From assembly GCA_025934695.1 (NCBI GenBank), contig JAICWS010000002.1, positions 973,043 to 1,037,042 on the forward strand: a stretch of DNA of 64,000 nt, given 5' to 3'. Position numbers and translations under genes: made by a program. Shown piece after piece: positions 26,272 through 34,200 of this stretch. The notes under the pieces were generated by a model. That model was given only the letters and a program-made list of their open reading frames with translations, had not been told where the DNA came from and did no database searches. This stretch comes from Alphaproteobacteria bacterium (lineage in GTDB: Bacteria; Pseudomonadota; Alphaproteobacteria; Micavibrionales; UBA2020). Numbering within the stretch: position 1 is the stretch's first letter; each line of letters starts with the position of its first letter.

Positions 26272-26901
26272 ATGACCAACATCACACCGGAACCGGCAGG
26301 CCAACAGACGCCGCAGGAGAGCACAGAATCAAAAAAGCCGGATGATGCGCCCGCTTTCAAATTGTCAAAAAAGCAGAAGGGGCTCGGCCTCGCCGCCCTT
26401 TTCGCGGCGACCGCGCTCATTCCGGGTCCGCTCGGCATGCCGGTGCGCGGCTTGTTCGGCGCCGCCGCGGAAGCGCCGGGGATGATTTACATGATGCACA
26501 AGGACGAGGAGATGTATCTTGGCAATCCGAAGGTCGCGGACGCCCGCAACGGCACCTGGACTGTCGATGCCGCGCCCTATTCGAACGCCACCGAAAAGGA
26601 CGGTATTCGTTTTACAGTAACGCCCAGTCTTCTCGATCAGGCTTGGTCGACCGCCAACGGGAAAGGAAAGTTCCGGCCCGAGATTGTGACCGCGCCTATC
26701 GCGCCGATGCGCGACGGCGAAATGAAGAAATACAAAGTCACCTACCATGGCACCCTGCGCTCGCTGTTTGAATCGGGCCCGAAAGATGCGGTGCTTCTCG
26801 ATGTAAAGGAAGTTCCGCCCGAGCCGCCGAAGACCGCGCGCAGCGGCATCCCCTTCGCCTGGCCCCCCGGCACCTGGAACAAGGCGTTCTCGCCGTTTTA
26901 A
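26272..26901 (+). CDS. Hypothetical single-pass membrane protein
   Basis: 209 residues. A polar N-terminus (about 1-35, rich in Thr, Gln, Pro and Lys) is followed by a weakly hydrophobic segment (GLGLAALFAATALIPGPLGM), then a soluble domain of mixed alpha/beta character ending in a Pro/Trp-rich tail (IPFAWPPGTWNKAFSPF). No conserved catalytic residues recognised. GGGAGAG ribosome site 6 nt upstream of this ATG; an in-frame ATG at 26254 lacks one. Followed by a family A repeat, so it is probably transcribed alone. Confidence 0.7.
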   Translation: MTNITPEPAGQQTPQESTESKKPDDAPAFKLSKKQKGLGLAALFAATALIPGPLGMPVRGLFGAAAEAPGMIYMMHKDEEMYLGNPKVADARNGTWTVDAAPYSNATEKDGIRFTVTPSLLDQAWSTANGKGKFRPEIVTAPIAPMRDGEMKKYKVTYHGTLRSLFESGPKDAVLLDVKEVPPEPPKTARSGIPFAWPPGTWNKAFSPF

Positions 26902-26920
26902 ATCAAGGCAAATATCTGTG

Positions 26921-27004
26921 CCACCCCGATGAAAATCGGGGTCCAGCCTCAAATTTTATGCGATAGAAGTTGCATAAACTGGACGCCAGCTTTTGCCGGC
27001 GTGG
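26921..27004. repeat. Nested palindromic repeat, family A (copy 2)
   Basis: Left hairpin ACCCCGATGAAAATCGGGGT (26923-26942) followed by CCAG; right end CTGG then ACGCCAGCTTTTGCCGGCGT (26983-27002), with one mismatch in its stem. The inner sequence GATAGAAGTTGCATAAACTG matches copies 1 and 3. It lies between convergent genes and could end transcription of both. Confidence 0.8.
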
Positions 27005-27017
27005 TTCGGATAGTCAA

Positions 27018-27554
27018 TTAATTAAACCGGTATCTCACGCTCAGGAACGGCGATGACACCACGACGCCGGCCTTATTGTCCTTTTTCATGTCCTGAGCGA
27101 TATAGGGGAGGGCGGCCGCCGAAACGCCGGCGTCCCAATTTTTGCGCTCGATCAGGACAAGGCGCGCCTCGGCCGCGATCAGCGGCACCGGATAAGAGCG
27201 ATAACCGGAGACCAGCCCCAGCGCGCCTGTGAATTCAAACCGGGTCTGTCCCGCGACCGGCACGATCCAGGGCTTCGTCACCCATGCGCCGCCGATGGAG
27301 GTGCGCCGTTCGCTGTTGGGTGTCAGCACATACAGACCCCAGGTGCCTTCGCCCTCGGTCGTGAGCTTGACGATGCCCAAGGCATGATGCTGGTTGAAAT
27401 TGATCGGCCCGGATTGGAAGTGATGCGACCAGATGGGTCCGCCCTCGACCGTGACGTCCTCCACGGCCCAGGGATTACCTGTGTCCGCGCGGGCGGCGGG
27501 CGCACAGGCAAGGCATGCCAGCACAAGCGACAGGAGTATCCGTTTCACGATCAT
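27018..27554 (-). CDS. Exported protein, probable small outer-membrane beta-barrel
   Basis: 178 residues with a clear signal peptide (MIVKRILLSLVLACLACAPAARA). The mature part consists of alternating hydrophobic strands (TWGLYVLTP, RFEFTGALGLVSGY, AEARLVLIE) and ends FLSVRYRFN, close to the aromatic-terminated last strand of outer-membrane barrels. Length and strand layout recall the PagP/lipid-A-modifying barrels, but no catalytic residue pattern is convincing. It lies 121 nt downstream of speD on the same strand, separated by half a family A repeat; it may or may not belong to the polyamine operon. Confidence 0.7.
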   Translation of the reverse strand: MIVKRILLSLVLACLACAPAARADTGNPWAVEDVTVEGGPIWSHHFQSGPINFNQHHALGIVKLTTEGEGTWGLYVLTPNSERRTSIGGAWVTKPWIVPVAGQTRFEFTGALGLVSGYRSYPVPLIAAEARLVLIERKNWDAGVSAAALPYIAQDMKKDNKAGVVVSSPFLSVRYRFN

Positions 27555-27646
27555 TCACTTTCTCCGCTGAAGTGCTGAGAAAGAGTAGTCCCTAAAGGAT
27601 GAAAGCGTCAATCGTCATAAATGTGTAGTCTCGCCATTTGTGCCGT

Positions 27647-27667
27647 AACCCGGCGAAAGCCGGGGTT
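27647..27667. repeat. Solo half of a family A repeat
   Basis: AACCCGGCGAAAGCCGGGGTT is a single hairpin matching the terminal hairpins of the family A elements, here without its partner arm. It sits between speD and the exported protein gene. Confidence 0.6.
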
Positions 27668-27675
27668 GCGACAGT

Positions 27676-28068
27676 CTACACGGCGGCAACCGCGCGTGAA
27701 TTCTCGACACCGCGGCGGTGCGAGGAGATCTGGTGCCGCACGGGGTGGAATATCCTGACGAGTTCCGCCGCCGCCTGATGCGCGTCGCAGCTGCCGCAGA
27801 CGAAGATGTCGAGCGCCATGTAACCGGTTTCGGGCCAGGTGTGGATGCTGATATGAGATTCGGCGAGGATGGCGACGCCCGTCACGCCGCTTTGCGGCCC
27901 GAAGGAATGCAGCATAATGTCGAGCACGGTGGCGCCGCAGGCTTTCGCGGCCGCGCGCAAGGCCTGTTCGACGGCCCCTAAGTCCTGCGCGTGTTTCGCG
28001 CCCCAGAAATCGAGCAACAGGTGCATCCCCGGCGCTACGTAGGACGATAGAGCAGGATTTTTTTCCAT
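27676..28068 (-). CDS. speD: S-adenosylmethionine decarboxylase proenzyme
   Basis: 130 residues, the short prokaryotic class. Self-cleaves to form a pyruvoyl cofactor and makes decarboxylated SAM, the aminopropyl donor for spermidine synthase. The signature AESHISIHTWPE is intact: cleavage before Ser71, with His76 and Cys91 (FVCGSCD) in the expected catalytic places. The start (AAGGA ribosome site) lies 34 nt inside the upstream membrane-protein gene, so the two are translationally linked. Last gene of the polyamine/SPFH cluster. The C-terminal 15 residues beyond the core are unconserved in type. Confidence 0.95.
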   Translation of the reverse strand: MEKNPALSSYVAPGMHLLLDFWGAKHAQDLGAVEQALRAAAKACGATVLDIMLHSFGPQSGVTGVAILAESHISIHTWPETGYMALDIFVCGSCDAHQAAAELVRIFHPVRHQISSHRRGVENSRAVAAV

Positions 28069-29135
28069 TCCGAATCCTTCAGGTTATGCTTCCAGATAAA
28101 GGCGTCCAGCAGGTAATGCACCGACTGCGGCAGCGCCAGCAGCGGGACGAGCCAGATCATGATGTATTCCGATTTCACCTGCGGCAGGTAGCGCGAAAAG
28201 CCGAACAGCGCCCCATGCTCGCGCCAGACGAAGCCGTCCCACACGCCTTCCTCGAGGAAGGCGAGGGCGAAGAGCAGCGCGATATAGAAGGGGATCATCC
28301 GCAGGCTGAAGAAGCGGCTGATGAAGCGAGTGATATAGGGCGCGGCATTTCCGCGCATGTCGCGCTGGTTGCGGCCGTAAATCCAGATCAGGGCCATGTA
28401 CGGGATGCCATGCGCGACGACATTCGTCGCGGTAAAGGCAAGATCGTTGTTGAAAATGACGATGCCCGCGGACCACGATAGTGCGGTGCCGAGCAGCAGC
28501 AGGTTCTTGGGCACATTCACCATTCCGTCTTTGCGTGCATAATAGATTTCCTTGACGGCATAGGCCGCCATCACCGCCGCGAATAGCGCGCCCACGATTA
28601 TCCCCAGTGCCGGCCAGTCGACATAGAACAGGTCGCCGTCGATGAACCACGACAGGCCCAGCTTGTGGCAGTGCCACCAGGCGAGCGGAAACAGGGTGGC
28701 GAGGTAAATGGCGGCCTGGTCGATCAGCCGCGTGAATTTCGGGCGGCTGCGTTCGCCGCGCGCGTAGATCATCATAAAGCCATATTGCTGGCGGATAAAA
28801 TGGAAGACGGCGAGATAGGCCAGCACCCGCCAGAAGGTGAAGCCGCTGACGCTGTAAAGCATGACGCCTCCAATCCAGGCGCCGAGCGGCGCGAGCGTGT
28901 AGAGCGAGGGGCGTTTCTTCAGCTCTTCCTTATCGAGATAGGTGCGGAAGATGGTGGAATAGACATGGCTTACATCAACGCCGACGATCAGCAGCAGCCA
29001 CAGCCAGGGCGGCGTGCCGTCGGTCAGCGCGATCTGGTCCCGGAACAGCACGACCAGCACCGTGATGATGAAGGCGGGACCGACGATAAAGCCGAGGTCG
29101 GCGGCGCGCGAGGCGATCCAGGGCTGCTTCACCAT
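28035..29135 (-). CDS. Histidine-rich multi-spanning membrane protein of the polyamine cluster
   Basis: 366 residues with about eight to nine transmembrane helices and no signal peptide. No family named with confidence. Polar motifs lie at helix ends: VDVSHVYSTIFRTYLDKEE (His57), LAVFHFIRQQYGF (His112), WWHCHKLG (His155, His157), NVVAHGIPYMALIW (His242) and PQSVHYLLDAFIWKH (His340, His350). So many membrane-embedded His/Asp residues suggest a metal-dependent integral-membrane enzyme (compare fatty-acid hydroxylases or Brp/Blh oxygenases) rather than a carrier; that is inference. The ATG follows the stop of the FAD oxidoreductase by 1 nt and its 3' end overlaps speD, placing it firmly in the operon. 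Confidence 0.85.
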   Translation of the reverse strand: MVKQPWIASRAADLGFIVGPAFIITVLVVLFRDQIALTDGTPPWLWLLLIVGVDVSHVYSTIFRTYLDKEELKKRPSLYTLAPLGAWIGGVMLYSVSGFTFWRVLAYLAVFHFIRQQYGFMMIYARGERSRPKFTRLIDQAAIYLATLFPLAWWHCHKLGLSWFIDGDLFYVDWPALGIIVGALFAAVMAAYAVKEIYYARKDGMVNVPKNLLLLGTALSWSAGIVIFNNDLAFTATNVVAHGIPYMALIWIYGRNQRDMRGNAAPYITRFISRFFSLRMIPFYIALLFALAFLEEGVWDGFVWREHGALFGFSRYLPQVKSEYIMIWLVPLLALPQSVHYLLDAFIWKHNLKDSEWKKILLYRPT

Positions 29136-29136
29136 C

Positions 29137-30762
29137 TCACAGCTCCGTCTCGTAAGGGATTTTGTGGTATTTCAGCGTGCGCTCCGCCGCATCGACGCCG
29201 CGGGTATAGGCTTCCTCGAAGATCGAAATCCCGCTGAGGTCCGAATGGGCGCGGAAGATCGGCGGCTTCTGCGCCATTGCCTTGCGCCGCGCCGCGCCCC
29301 AGATAAAGCCCGGGGTCGGACGCACCATGGCGTGCCCCCAGATCCAGACGTCGAGGTTCTCGACATGGCCTTCGACTTCGGGGTGGACGGCGTAGAGTTC
29401 TTTCAGGAAGATATCGCGCCAGTCTTCATAGCTGCGCGCCAGCGCCTCGGCGCGCGCGGCTTTCGGTTCGGCATGATTGAGCGGCCAGTAATAGGTGAGG
29501 ACGGTGCGCAGCGGCACCATTTCGGTGTTCTGGTGCGTGGCGACGACATAGCCCAGCAGTTTGCTGTCGTAAATCATGTTGTCCCATGCAAGGTCGACGC
29601 CCTTGCCGGCCGGTAGTTTCGACAGCGTCACGTTGGCGACGACCCAGGGGGCGTAGGAGAAATCATTTGCCGGTATTGCTTTATCGTCGAGTAGCCGCGC
29701 CGCGATGAACTGCGGCGTCGCGACAATGACGGATTTCGCCGAGATACGCTTTGCTTCGCTGGTCTTCTGGTCGAGGTAATCGACATTGACGCGGGCGCCG
29801 TCCTGCTTCACGCGAAAGGCGAGTGTGGAGGGGATGATATTGTCCTTGATCGGCTCCATCAGCCTGTGGGCGAGGAAACCATTGCCTTCCGGCCAAGTGA
29901 CGAGGCCGCCCGGCGCGGCATTGGCGGCGGTGCCGGTGCGCGCGGCGAAGTAATGCATGCCGGCCCAAGCGGAGGTCTGGTCGAAGGACGACCCGTAATC
30001 GTCACGGCAGCAGTAATCGACATACCAGCGCAGCGGCTTCGAGGTGTAGCCTTGCGCATCCATCCAGTCCTTCATGCTGAGCGTGTCGTATTTCAGCCAG
30101 TCGGGATCCTGCGAACTTTTATCCACCGGGATCGCGAATATTTTCTTGCCGTCCCTGCCGCGCTTGTTCTTGAAACTGTCGGTCAGTGCGAAGAAGGCGC
30201 TGTATTGGCGCTTGTCGTCTTCCGTCAGCCCCAGGTTCGGCACCATGCCGTCCTGCCAGCGGCCTTCGATGAACAGCCGTTCGTGCGGATCGGAACAGAG
30301 GAAATATTCGTCATAAATCGGCAGGCCTTTGTCGTCATGGCCCTTGATGATGCCGAGTTCCTCGAACAGTTTTTTCGGTGCGCGCGACTCATCGGTCAGC
30401 AGCGGCACATAATGCGCGCCCCAAGGGTAAGCCGAAGTTGCGTTCCTGCCGCTTGAGGCGTTGCCGCCGGCTTGATGTTCCAGTTCCAGCAGCGCGAAAT
30501 TGGTATGGCCCGCTTTCTTTAGGCGATATCCCGCGCCAAGGCCCGCGATGCCGCCGCCCACGATGACGACGTCCTTTTGAATTGTGCTGGAAATAGCAGG
30601 GAACGTGCCGCCGCGCAACTGGTGGCCGATTTTCGCCGATGCGCCGAGTATTTTGCCCGTCACCGCAGGCTGTTCCGCAGCCGCAGGCAGAAACCTGCCG
30701 AAGCCCAGCGCCGTCGCCAGCGCCGCGCCCATGCCGAGAAAGCTGCGCCGCGAGACTTTCAT
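29137..30762 (-). CDS. Tat-exported FAD-dependent oxidoreductase (amine-oxidase-like)
   Basis: 541 residues. N-terminal twin-arginine signal VSRRSFLGMGAALATALGF directs the folded flavoprotein to the periplasm. The dinucleotide-binding motif VVIVGGGIAGLGAGYRLKKA is followed by LLELEHQAGGNASSGRN, as in the flavin amine-oxidase/NAD_binding_8 superfamily. A conserved-looking AYPWGAHYVP loop follows. Substrate unknown; its place between speE and speD suggests a polyamine or related amine. I start at the ATG giving MKVSRRSF; a TTG three codons upstream (30771) is an alternative. A family B repeat separates it from speE. Confidence 0.88.
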   Translation of the reverse strand: MKVSRRSFLGMGAALATALGFGRFLPAAAEQPAVTGKILGASAKIGHQLRGGTFPAISSTIQKDVVIVGGGIAGLGAGYRLKKAGHTNFALLELEHQAGGNASSGRNATSAYPWGAHYVPLLTDESRAPKKLFEELGIIKGHDDKGLPIYDEYFLCSDPHERLFIEGRWQDGMVPNLGLTEDDKRQYSAFFALTDSFKNKRGRDGKKIFAIPVDKSSQDPDWLKYDTLSMKDWMDAQGYTSKPLRWYVDYCCRDDYGSSFDQTSAWAGMHYFAARTGTAANAAPGGLVTWPEGNGFLAHRLMEPIKDNIIPSTLAFRVKQDGARVNVDYLDQKTSEAKRISAKSVIVATPQFIAARLLDDKAIPANDFSYAPWVVANVTLSKLPAGKGVDLAWDNMIYDSKLLGYVVATHQNTEMVPLRTVLTYYWPLNHAEPKAARAEALARSYEDWRDIFLKELYAVHPEVEGHVENLDVWIWGHAMVRPTPGFIWGAARRKAMAQKPPIFRAHSDLSGISIFEEAYTRGVDAAERTLKYHKIPYETEL

Positions 30763-30790
30763 GTTGCGCAAGCAATAATTGGAGGGTGTG

Positions 30791-30937
30791 GGACAATCCC
30801 TCTCCCCCCGCCCTCTCCCGCGACAGGCGCGGGAGAGGGAGCCAGGGCGGCTCTTTTTGCAACAGGAGGTTCAATGAGAACGCAGCTGTTCCCTCTCCCG
30901 CCGAAGGGCGGGAGAGGGTTAGGGAGAGGGATTGTCC
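30791..30937. repeat. Nested palindromic repeat, family B (copy 2)
   Basis: The outer arms GGACAATCCCTCTCCC (30791-30806) and GGGAGAGGGATTGTCC (30922-30937) are perfect 16-bp inverted repeats. Inside each arm is a hairpin: CCCTCTCCCGC-gacag-GCGCGGGAGAGGG type (30811-30839) and CCCTCTCCCGCC-gaag-GGCGGGAGAGGG (30891-30918). It fills the gap between speE and the FAD oxidoreductase and could reduce read-through within the cluster. Confidence 0.85.
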
Positions 30938-30952
30938 TGAACTCGATCATTC

Positions 30953-32464
30953 TCAATACACCAGGTACTCGCCCCATTCCTGGTCGAAATAGCGCACCAG
31001 GGCCTGGTCGTCGAGGCGCTGGATCTTGGTCTGCACCTTCGACATGTCGGGCGGGAAGGAGAACATCAGTTTCGCCGATTCCGGGTTGAGGAATTTGAGA
31101 CCGTCGACAAAATGATCGGGCATGTCGTAATTGCCCAGCGACGCCATCACGAAACCCCATTCGCCGAACGAGGGGACATAGACGTGGAACGGATAGGTCT
31201 TGAAGCCTACGCTTTCCATCGTGTTGTTTACGCACCAAAATGTTTTCCGTGCGATCAGCGGCGAGGTGCTTTGCACGGTGACAATGCTGTGGTCGGTGAT
31301 GACGCTCTTCAGCTGGCCGAAAAAGGTCGTCGAATACATCTTTCCGATGGAATAGTTCGAGGGATCGGGCACATCGACAAAGACGGCGTCGAAAACCGGG
31401 TGCTTGTCCTGGCGGCTGACGTCGCGCAGCCAGACGAAGGCGTCCTTGTTGATGATGGTCAGCTTAGGCGACAGCAGGGAGTCGTTATTCAGGCTCGTCA
31501 ACAGCTCGTTCTTCGAGAACAGCAGCGTCATCGCGGGGTCGAGGTCGACCATCGTCACATGATCGACCGATGGGTATTTCAGGATCTCGCGCAGGGCGAG
31601 GCCGTCGCCGCCCCCGATGATGAGAATATCTTTCGGGTCCTTCAGCGCCGCCATGGAAGGATGCACCAGCGCCTCGTGATAGCGGTATTCATCGACCGAG
31701 GAGAATTGCAGGTTGCCATTCAGGAACAGGCGCAGGTCTTTCTGTGTCTTGGTAATGACGATGCGCTGATAGGGCGTCGATTCCGCGAATATGACGTTCG
31801 AATAGATGCCGTTTTCGGCAATCGTCATCAGTTTTTCGGAATAGATGAAGCCGAAGGTGAGCGCAATCAGCGTCACGATGGCGACCGCCTTGTGCACGTG
31901 CAGCGCGTGGACATGTTCCTTCACCGCATAGAGCAGCCAGATGGCGACGCCGACGTTGAGCATGCCGAACATGAAGCTGGATTTGACGAGGCCGAGGTAG
32001 GGCACCAGCACCAGGGGAAACAGCACCGAGGCGAAGAGCGCGCCGAGGTAGTCGAAGGCCAGCACGCGCGAGACGAGGTCGCGGAACTCGAACCGGTCGC
32101 GCAAGATTCGCAGCAGCAAGGGGATTTCGATGCCCACCAGGACGCCGATGACGCCGACGATGAAATAGAGCACGAGGCGGAAGGAGGTCACATGCTCGAA
32201 CAGCATGAATAGCACGATGGCTGAACAACCGCCCACCGCGCCGACGAGGATCTCGACGCGGATGAAATAGCCAAGCAGGTTGCGGTGGATATATTTTGTC
32301 AGCCACGAGCCGATGCCCATCGCGAAGAGATAGCTGCCGATGACGGTCGAGAACTGCGTGACCGAGTCCCCCAGCAAATAGCTGGCCGCGGTGCCCGCGA
32401 TGAGCTCATACACGAGCCCGCAGGTCGCGATGATGATGACGGATATCAGCAGCATTGAGGGCAA
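30953..32464 (-). CDS. speE: Membrane-anchored polyamine aminopropyltransferase (spermidine synthase)
   Basis: 503 residues. Residues 1-205 form about seven transmembrane helices; residues about 220-503 are a spermidine synthase domain that transfers aminopropyl from decarboxylated SAM to putrescine. Seen: IIGGGDGLALREILKYP (282-298) for the SAM analogue, VTMVDLDPAM with Asp307, and the catalytic loop FVDVPDPSN. The TTG start at 32464 is preferred because AAGGAGAG lies 6 nt upstream; the first ATG is three codons on. The soluble enzyme (about 290 residues) is the usual form; this long membrane form is also known in bacteria. Follows DUF350 by 18 nt. Confidence 0.94.
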   Translation of the reverse strand: MPSMLLISVIIIATCGLVYELIAGTAASYLLGDSVTQFSTVIGSYLFAMGIGSWLTKYIHRNLLGYFIRVEILVGAVGGCSAIVLFMLFEHVTSFRLVLYFIVGVIGVLVGIEIPLLLRILRDRFEFRDLVSRVLAFDYLGALFASVLFPLVLVPYLGLVKSSFMFGMLNVGVAIWLLYAVKEHVHALHVHKAVAIVTLIALTFGFIYSEKLMTIAENGIYSNVIFAESTPYQRIVITKTQKDLRLFLNGNLQFSSVDEYRYHEALVHPSMAALKDPKDILIIGGGDGLALREILKYPSVDHVTMVDLDPAMTLLFSKNELLTSLNNDSLLSPKLTIINKDAFVWLRDVSRQDKHPVFDAVFVDVPDPSNYSIGKMYSTTFFGQLKSVITDHSIVTVQSTSPLIARKTFWCVNNTMESVGFKTYPFHVYVPSFGEWGFVMASLGNYDMPDHFVDGLKFLNPESAKLMFSFPPDMSKVQTKIQRLDDQALVRYFDQEWGEYLVY

Positions 32465-32482
32465 GGCCGTCTCTCCTTCGCC

Positions 32483-32713
32483 TTAACCGTGTATCGCAGC
32501 CGAGATGATCATCGAGATGCCGATGATCATGGCGGCGAGAAAGATGGAGACGGCGACGTTCTGCTTTTCGACGATTTCCTTCCAGACGCTGACTTTCGGC
32601 GTCACAATGTCGAAGATGCCGTAGCTGATCGCGAAGGCGATAAGGCCGACGATGGAAAAGACCAGCGCGCTGATCATGCTCGAGAGCAGTTTCATGTTGA
32701 ATATGTCTTCCAA
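32483..32713 (-). CDS. DUF350 family small membrane protein
   Basis: 76 residues, two transmembrane helices (MISALVFSIVGLIAFAISYG; VSIFLAAMIIGISMIISAAI). One unit of the DUF350 (YjfL-like) family, whose role is unknown but which is repeatedly found beside DUF4178 and SPFH genes. TTG start: AGGAG is 6 nt upstream and overlaps the TAG stop of the preceding 45-codon gene, so translation is probably coupled. ATG at 32695 is an alternative. Many DUF350 proteins hold two tandem units; this one has only one. Confidence 0.87.
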   Translation of the reverse strand: MEDIFNMKLLSSMISALVFSIVGLIAFAISYGIFDIVTPKVSVWKEIVEKQNVAVSIFLAAMIIGISMIISAAIHG

Positions 32714-32722
32714 GATATTCTC

Positions 32723-32860
32723 CTATTTGTGGTAATGGTTGGCGGTTTTGCTGGCCGTGCCCTGGCCCATGAAGTACGAGGCCCAGACGATGCCGTTGAC
32801 GTTCGCATAGGCGAAGGCGAGAAGGACGACGGCGGCGTAGATGACGAATTTAAGGGACAT
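32723..32860 (-). CDS. Small single-helix membrane peptide (45 aa)
   Basis: 45 residues; begins MSLKFVIYAAVVLLAFAYAN and ends with a polar tail KTANHYHK. One transmembrane helix. It fits exactly between its neighbours: the ATG lies 2 nt after the stop of the DUF4178/zinc-ribbon gene and its TAG stop is part of the AGGAG ribosome site for DUF350. No independent ribosome site, so it relies on coupling. No family known; I consider it a real gene that automatic callers would often miss. Confidence 0.65.
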   Translation of the reverse strand: MSLKFVIYAAVVLLAFAYANVNGIVWASYFMGQGTASKTANHYHK

Positions 32861-32862
32861 GT

Positions 32863-34200
32863 TCAATTATCCGGGGCGAAATCGCTGTTGGACCAGCGCG
32901 TTCTTTCGAACGAGCTTCGTTGCATCCACTCGAACGCGGGCCAGATCGCCAGCAGGGCGAGCGTGATAAAGAAATTGCTCCAGGGCGTCGTGCCCCGCGT
33001 CAGGCGCACGTCCATGGTCATGGGCAGCCCCTTGTCGAACAGGCCTGAGTCGACGTCGTAAACGACGCGGTAGGTGCCGGCGGGAACGGCAGAGAAATAT
33101 TCGGTCGACCACTGGCCGCCCTCGCTCCAGTAGCCGTCGGAGTCATAGCCGTGCCAGTATTCGATCGCCTGGCGCATATTGTGGGTCTCGGCGCTCGTGT
33201 CTTCCCCGGAGCCTGCCTGTTTCACCAGCGAAAAGCCGTATTCCGCCCAGTCGTTATCGACAGGCGCGTAAGAGGCGACCTCGATATTGGTCTTCGACGG
33301 GATCTCGAACGGGTCCGAGGTGAAATCGCGCGAGCGGTCGGTGAACATATGCGTTTCGTTGATGGTGAGCACGCGCGCCGGATGCGAAGCCGCCATCGTC
33401 GAGATATGGATGAAAAGGGCGATGCCGAAGGCGACGGCGGCCGTCGCCGTCAGCCAGCCGAGATGGTACGGGTTGGGCTGGTTCGGGCCGACGCCCTTTC
33501 TCCAGGGCAGCGCGTGCGGCGGCTGGAACGCGTTGCGAATCACGTCCGGCTCGACATATTCGCACATCGAGGTGACCTCATCGCCCTCGGTATATTCGAA
33601 CGACAGCATATAGGGCGGGCAGACGTAATCCTCGGTATGGGCGCGATCGCCTTTCTTGATGCGCCAGTAAAACTCGCCCTTCACGTACTGGACGGTAGGA
33701 TCGTCCTGCAGAAACGGCTTGAACTTGAGCTTGTCGAGCCAGACCTCGCAGTTGAAGGAAGGCTTCTCGAACTCCTGCTTGATCATCTTCACGAAGCTCC
33801 AGTGCCCGTCCATCTGCACAAGGAAGCGGAAGCCCTGGTAAGGATTGAACAGCAAGTATTCTTCCCAGAAATAAACGCCGGTCTTGTCGCTCTTCAGCGT
33901 ATATCCGATGACCTCCCAGACGGTATTCTGGAGCTTGCCCCGCATGCCGATCTCGAGCGGCGTTTCGCGGATCGCTTGCGAGGCCTGCTGGATGATCGAG
34001 AGGTTGCCGTCGGCGACGTCGACGACCGAGCCGCAGTTCGCGCAGACGGCGGTCATGGTGGCGCCCAGCGCGCGCAGCTTGATCTGCCCGCCGCAGTTGG
34101 GACAATTGAAGACATGGACGGATTTGACGAAGGGCATCCCGGGCTTGGGCGCCGGCTTTTCGGTGGGCAGAGGCAGGTCGGGCGAGGTCGCGTCGGTCAT
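32863..34200 (-). CDS. DUF4178 protein with zinc ribbon and membrane-flanked outer domain
   Basis: 445 residues. Order: Pro-rich start, zinc ribbon with Cys33/36 and Cys53/56 (FNCPNCGGQIK; VCANCGSVVD), DUF4178 domain (about 70-235; WEEYLLFNPYQGFRFLVQ), a transmembrane helix near 260-280, an extracytoplasmic beta-rich domain (about 285-405) and a second helix near 415-435. So cytoplasmic DUF4178 is tied to a periplasmic sensor-like domain. The start ATG overlaps the stop of the upstream DUF4178 gene by one base (TGATG). DUF4178 has no known activity; it occurs with SPFH and DUF350 genes. An in-frame upstream ATG (34248) would sit inside the neighbour. Confidence 0.88.
   Translation of the reverse strand: MTDATSPDLPLPTEKPAPKPGMPFVKSVHVFNCPNCGGQIKLRALGATMTAVCANCGSVVDVADGNLSIIQQASQAIRETPLEIGMRGKLQNTVWEVIGYTLKSDKTGVYFWEEYLLFNPYQGFRFLVQMDGHWSFVKMIKQEFEKPSFNCEVWLDKLKFKPFLQDDPTVQYVKGEFYWRIKKGDRAHTEDYVCPPYMLSFEYTEGDEVTSMCEYVEPDVIRNAFQPPHALPWRKGVGPNQPNPYHLGWLTATAAVAFGIALFIHISTMAASHPARVLTINETHMFTDRSRDFTSDPFEIPSKTNIEVASYAPVDNDWAEYGFSLVKQAGSGEDTSAETHNMRQAIEYWHGYDSDGYWSEGGQWSTEYFSAVPAGTYRVVYDVDSGLFDKGLPMTMDVRLTRGTTPWSNFFITLALLAIWPAFEWMQRSSFERTRWSNSDFAPDN

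Noticed and set aside
27018-27554. Calling the small barrel PagP
   Set aside because: Only strand layout and size are similar; the catalytic His/Asp/Ser arrangement of PagP is not convincing, so no symbol was assigned.
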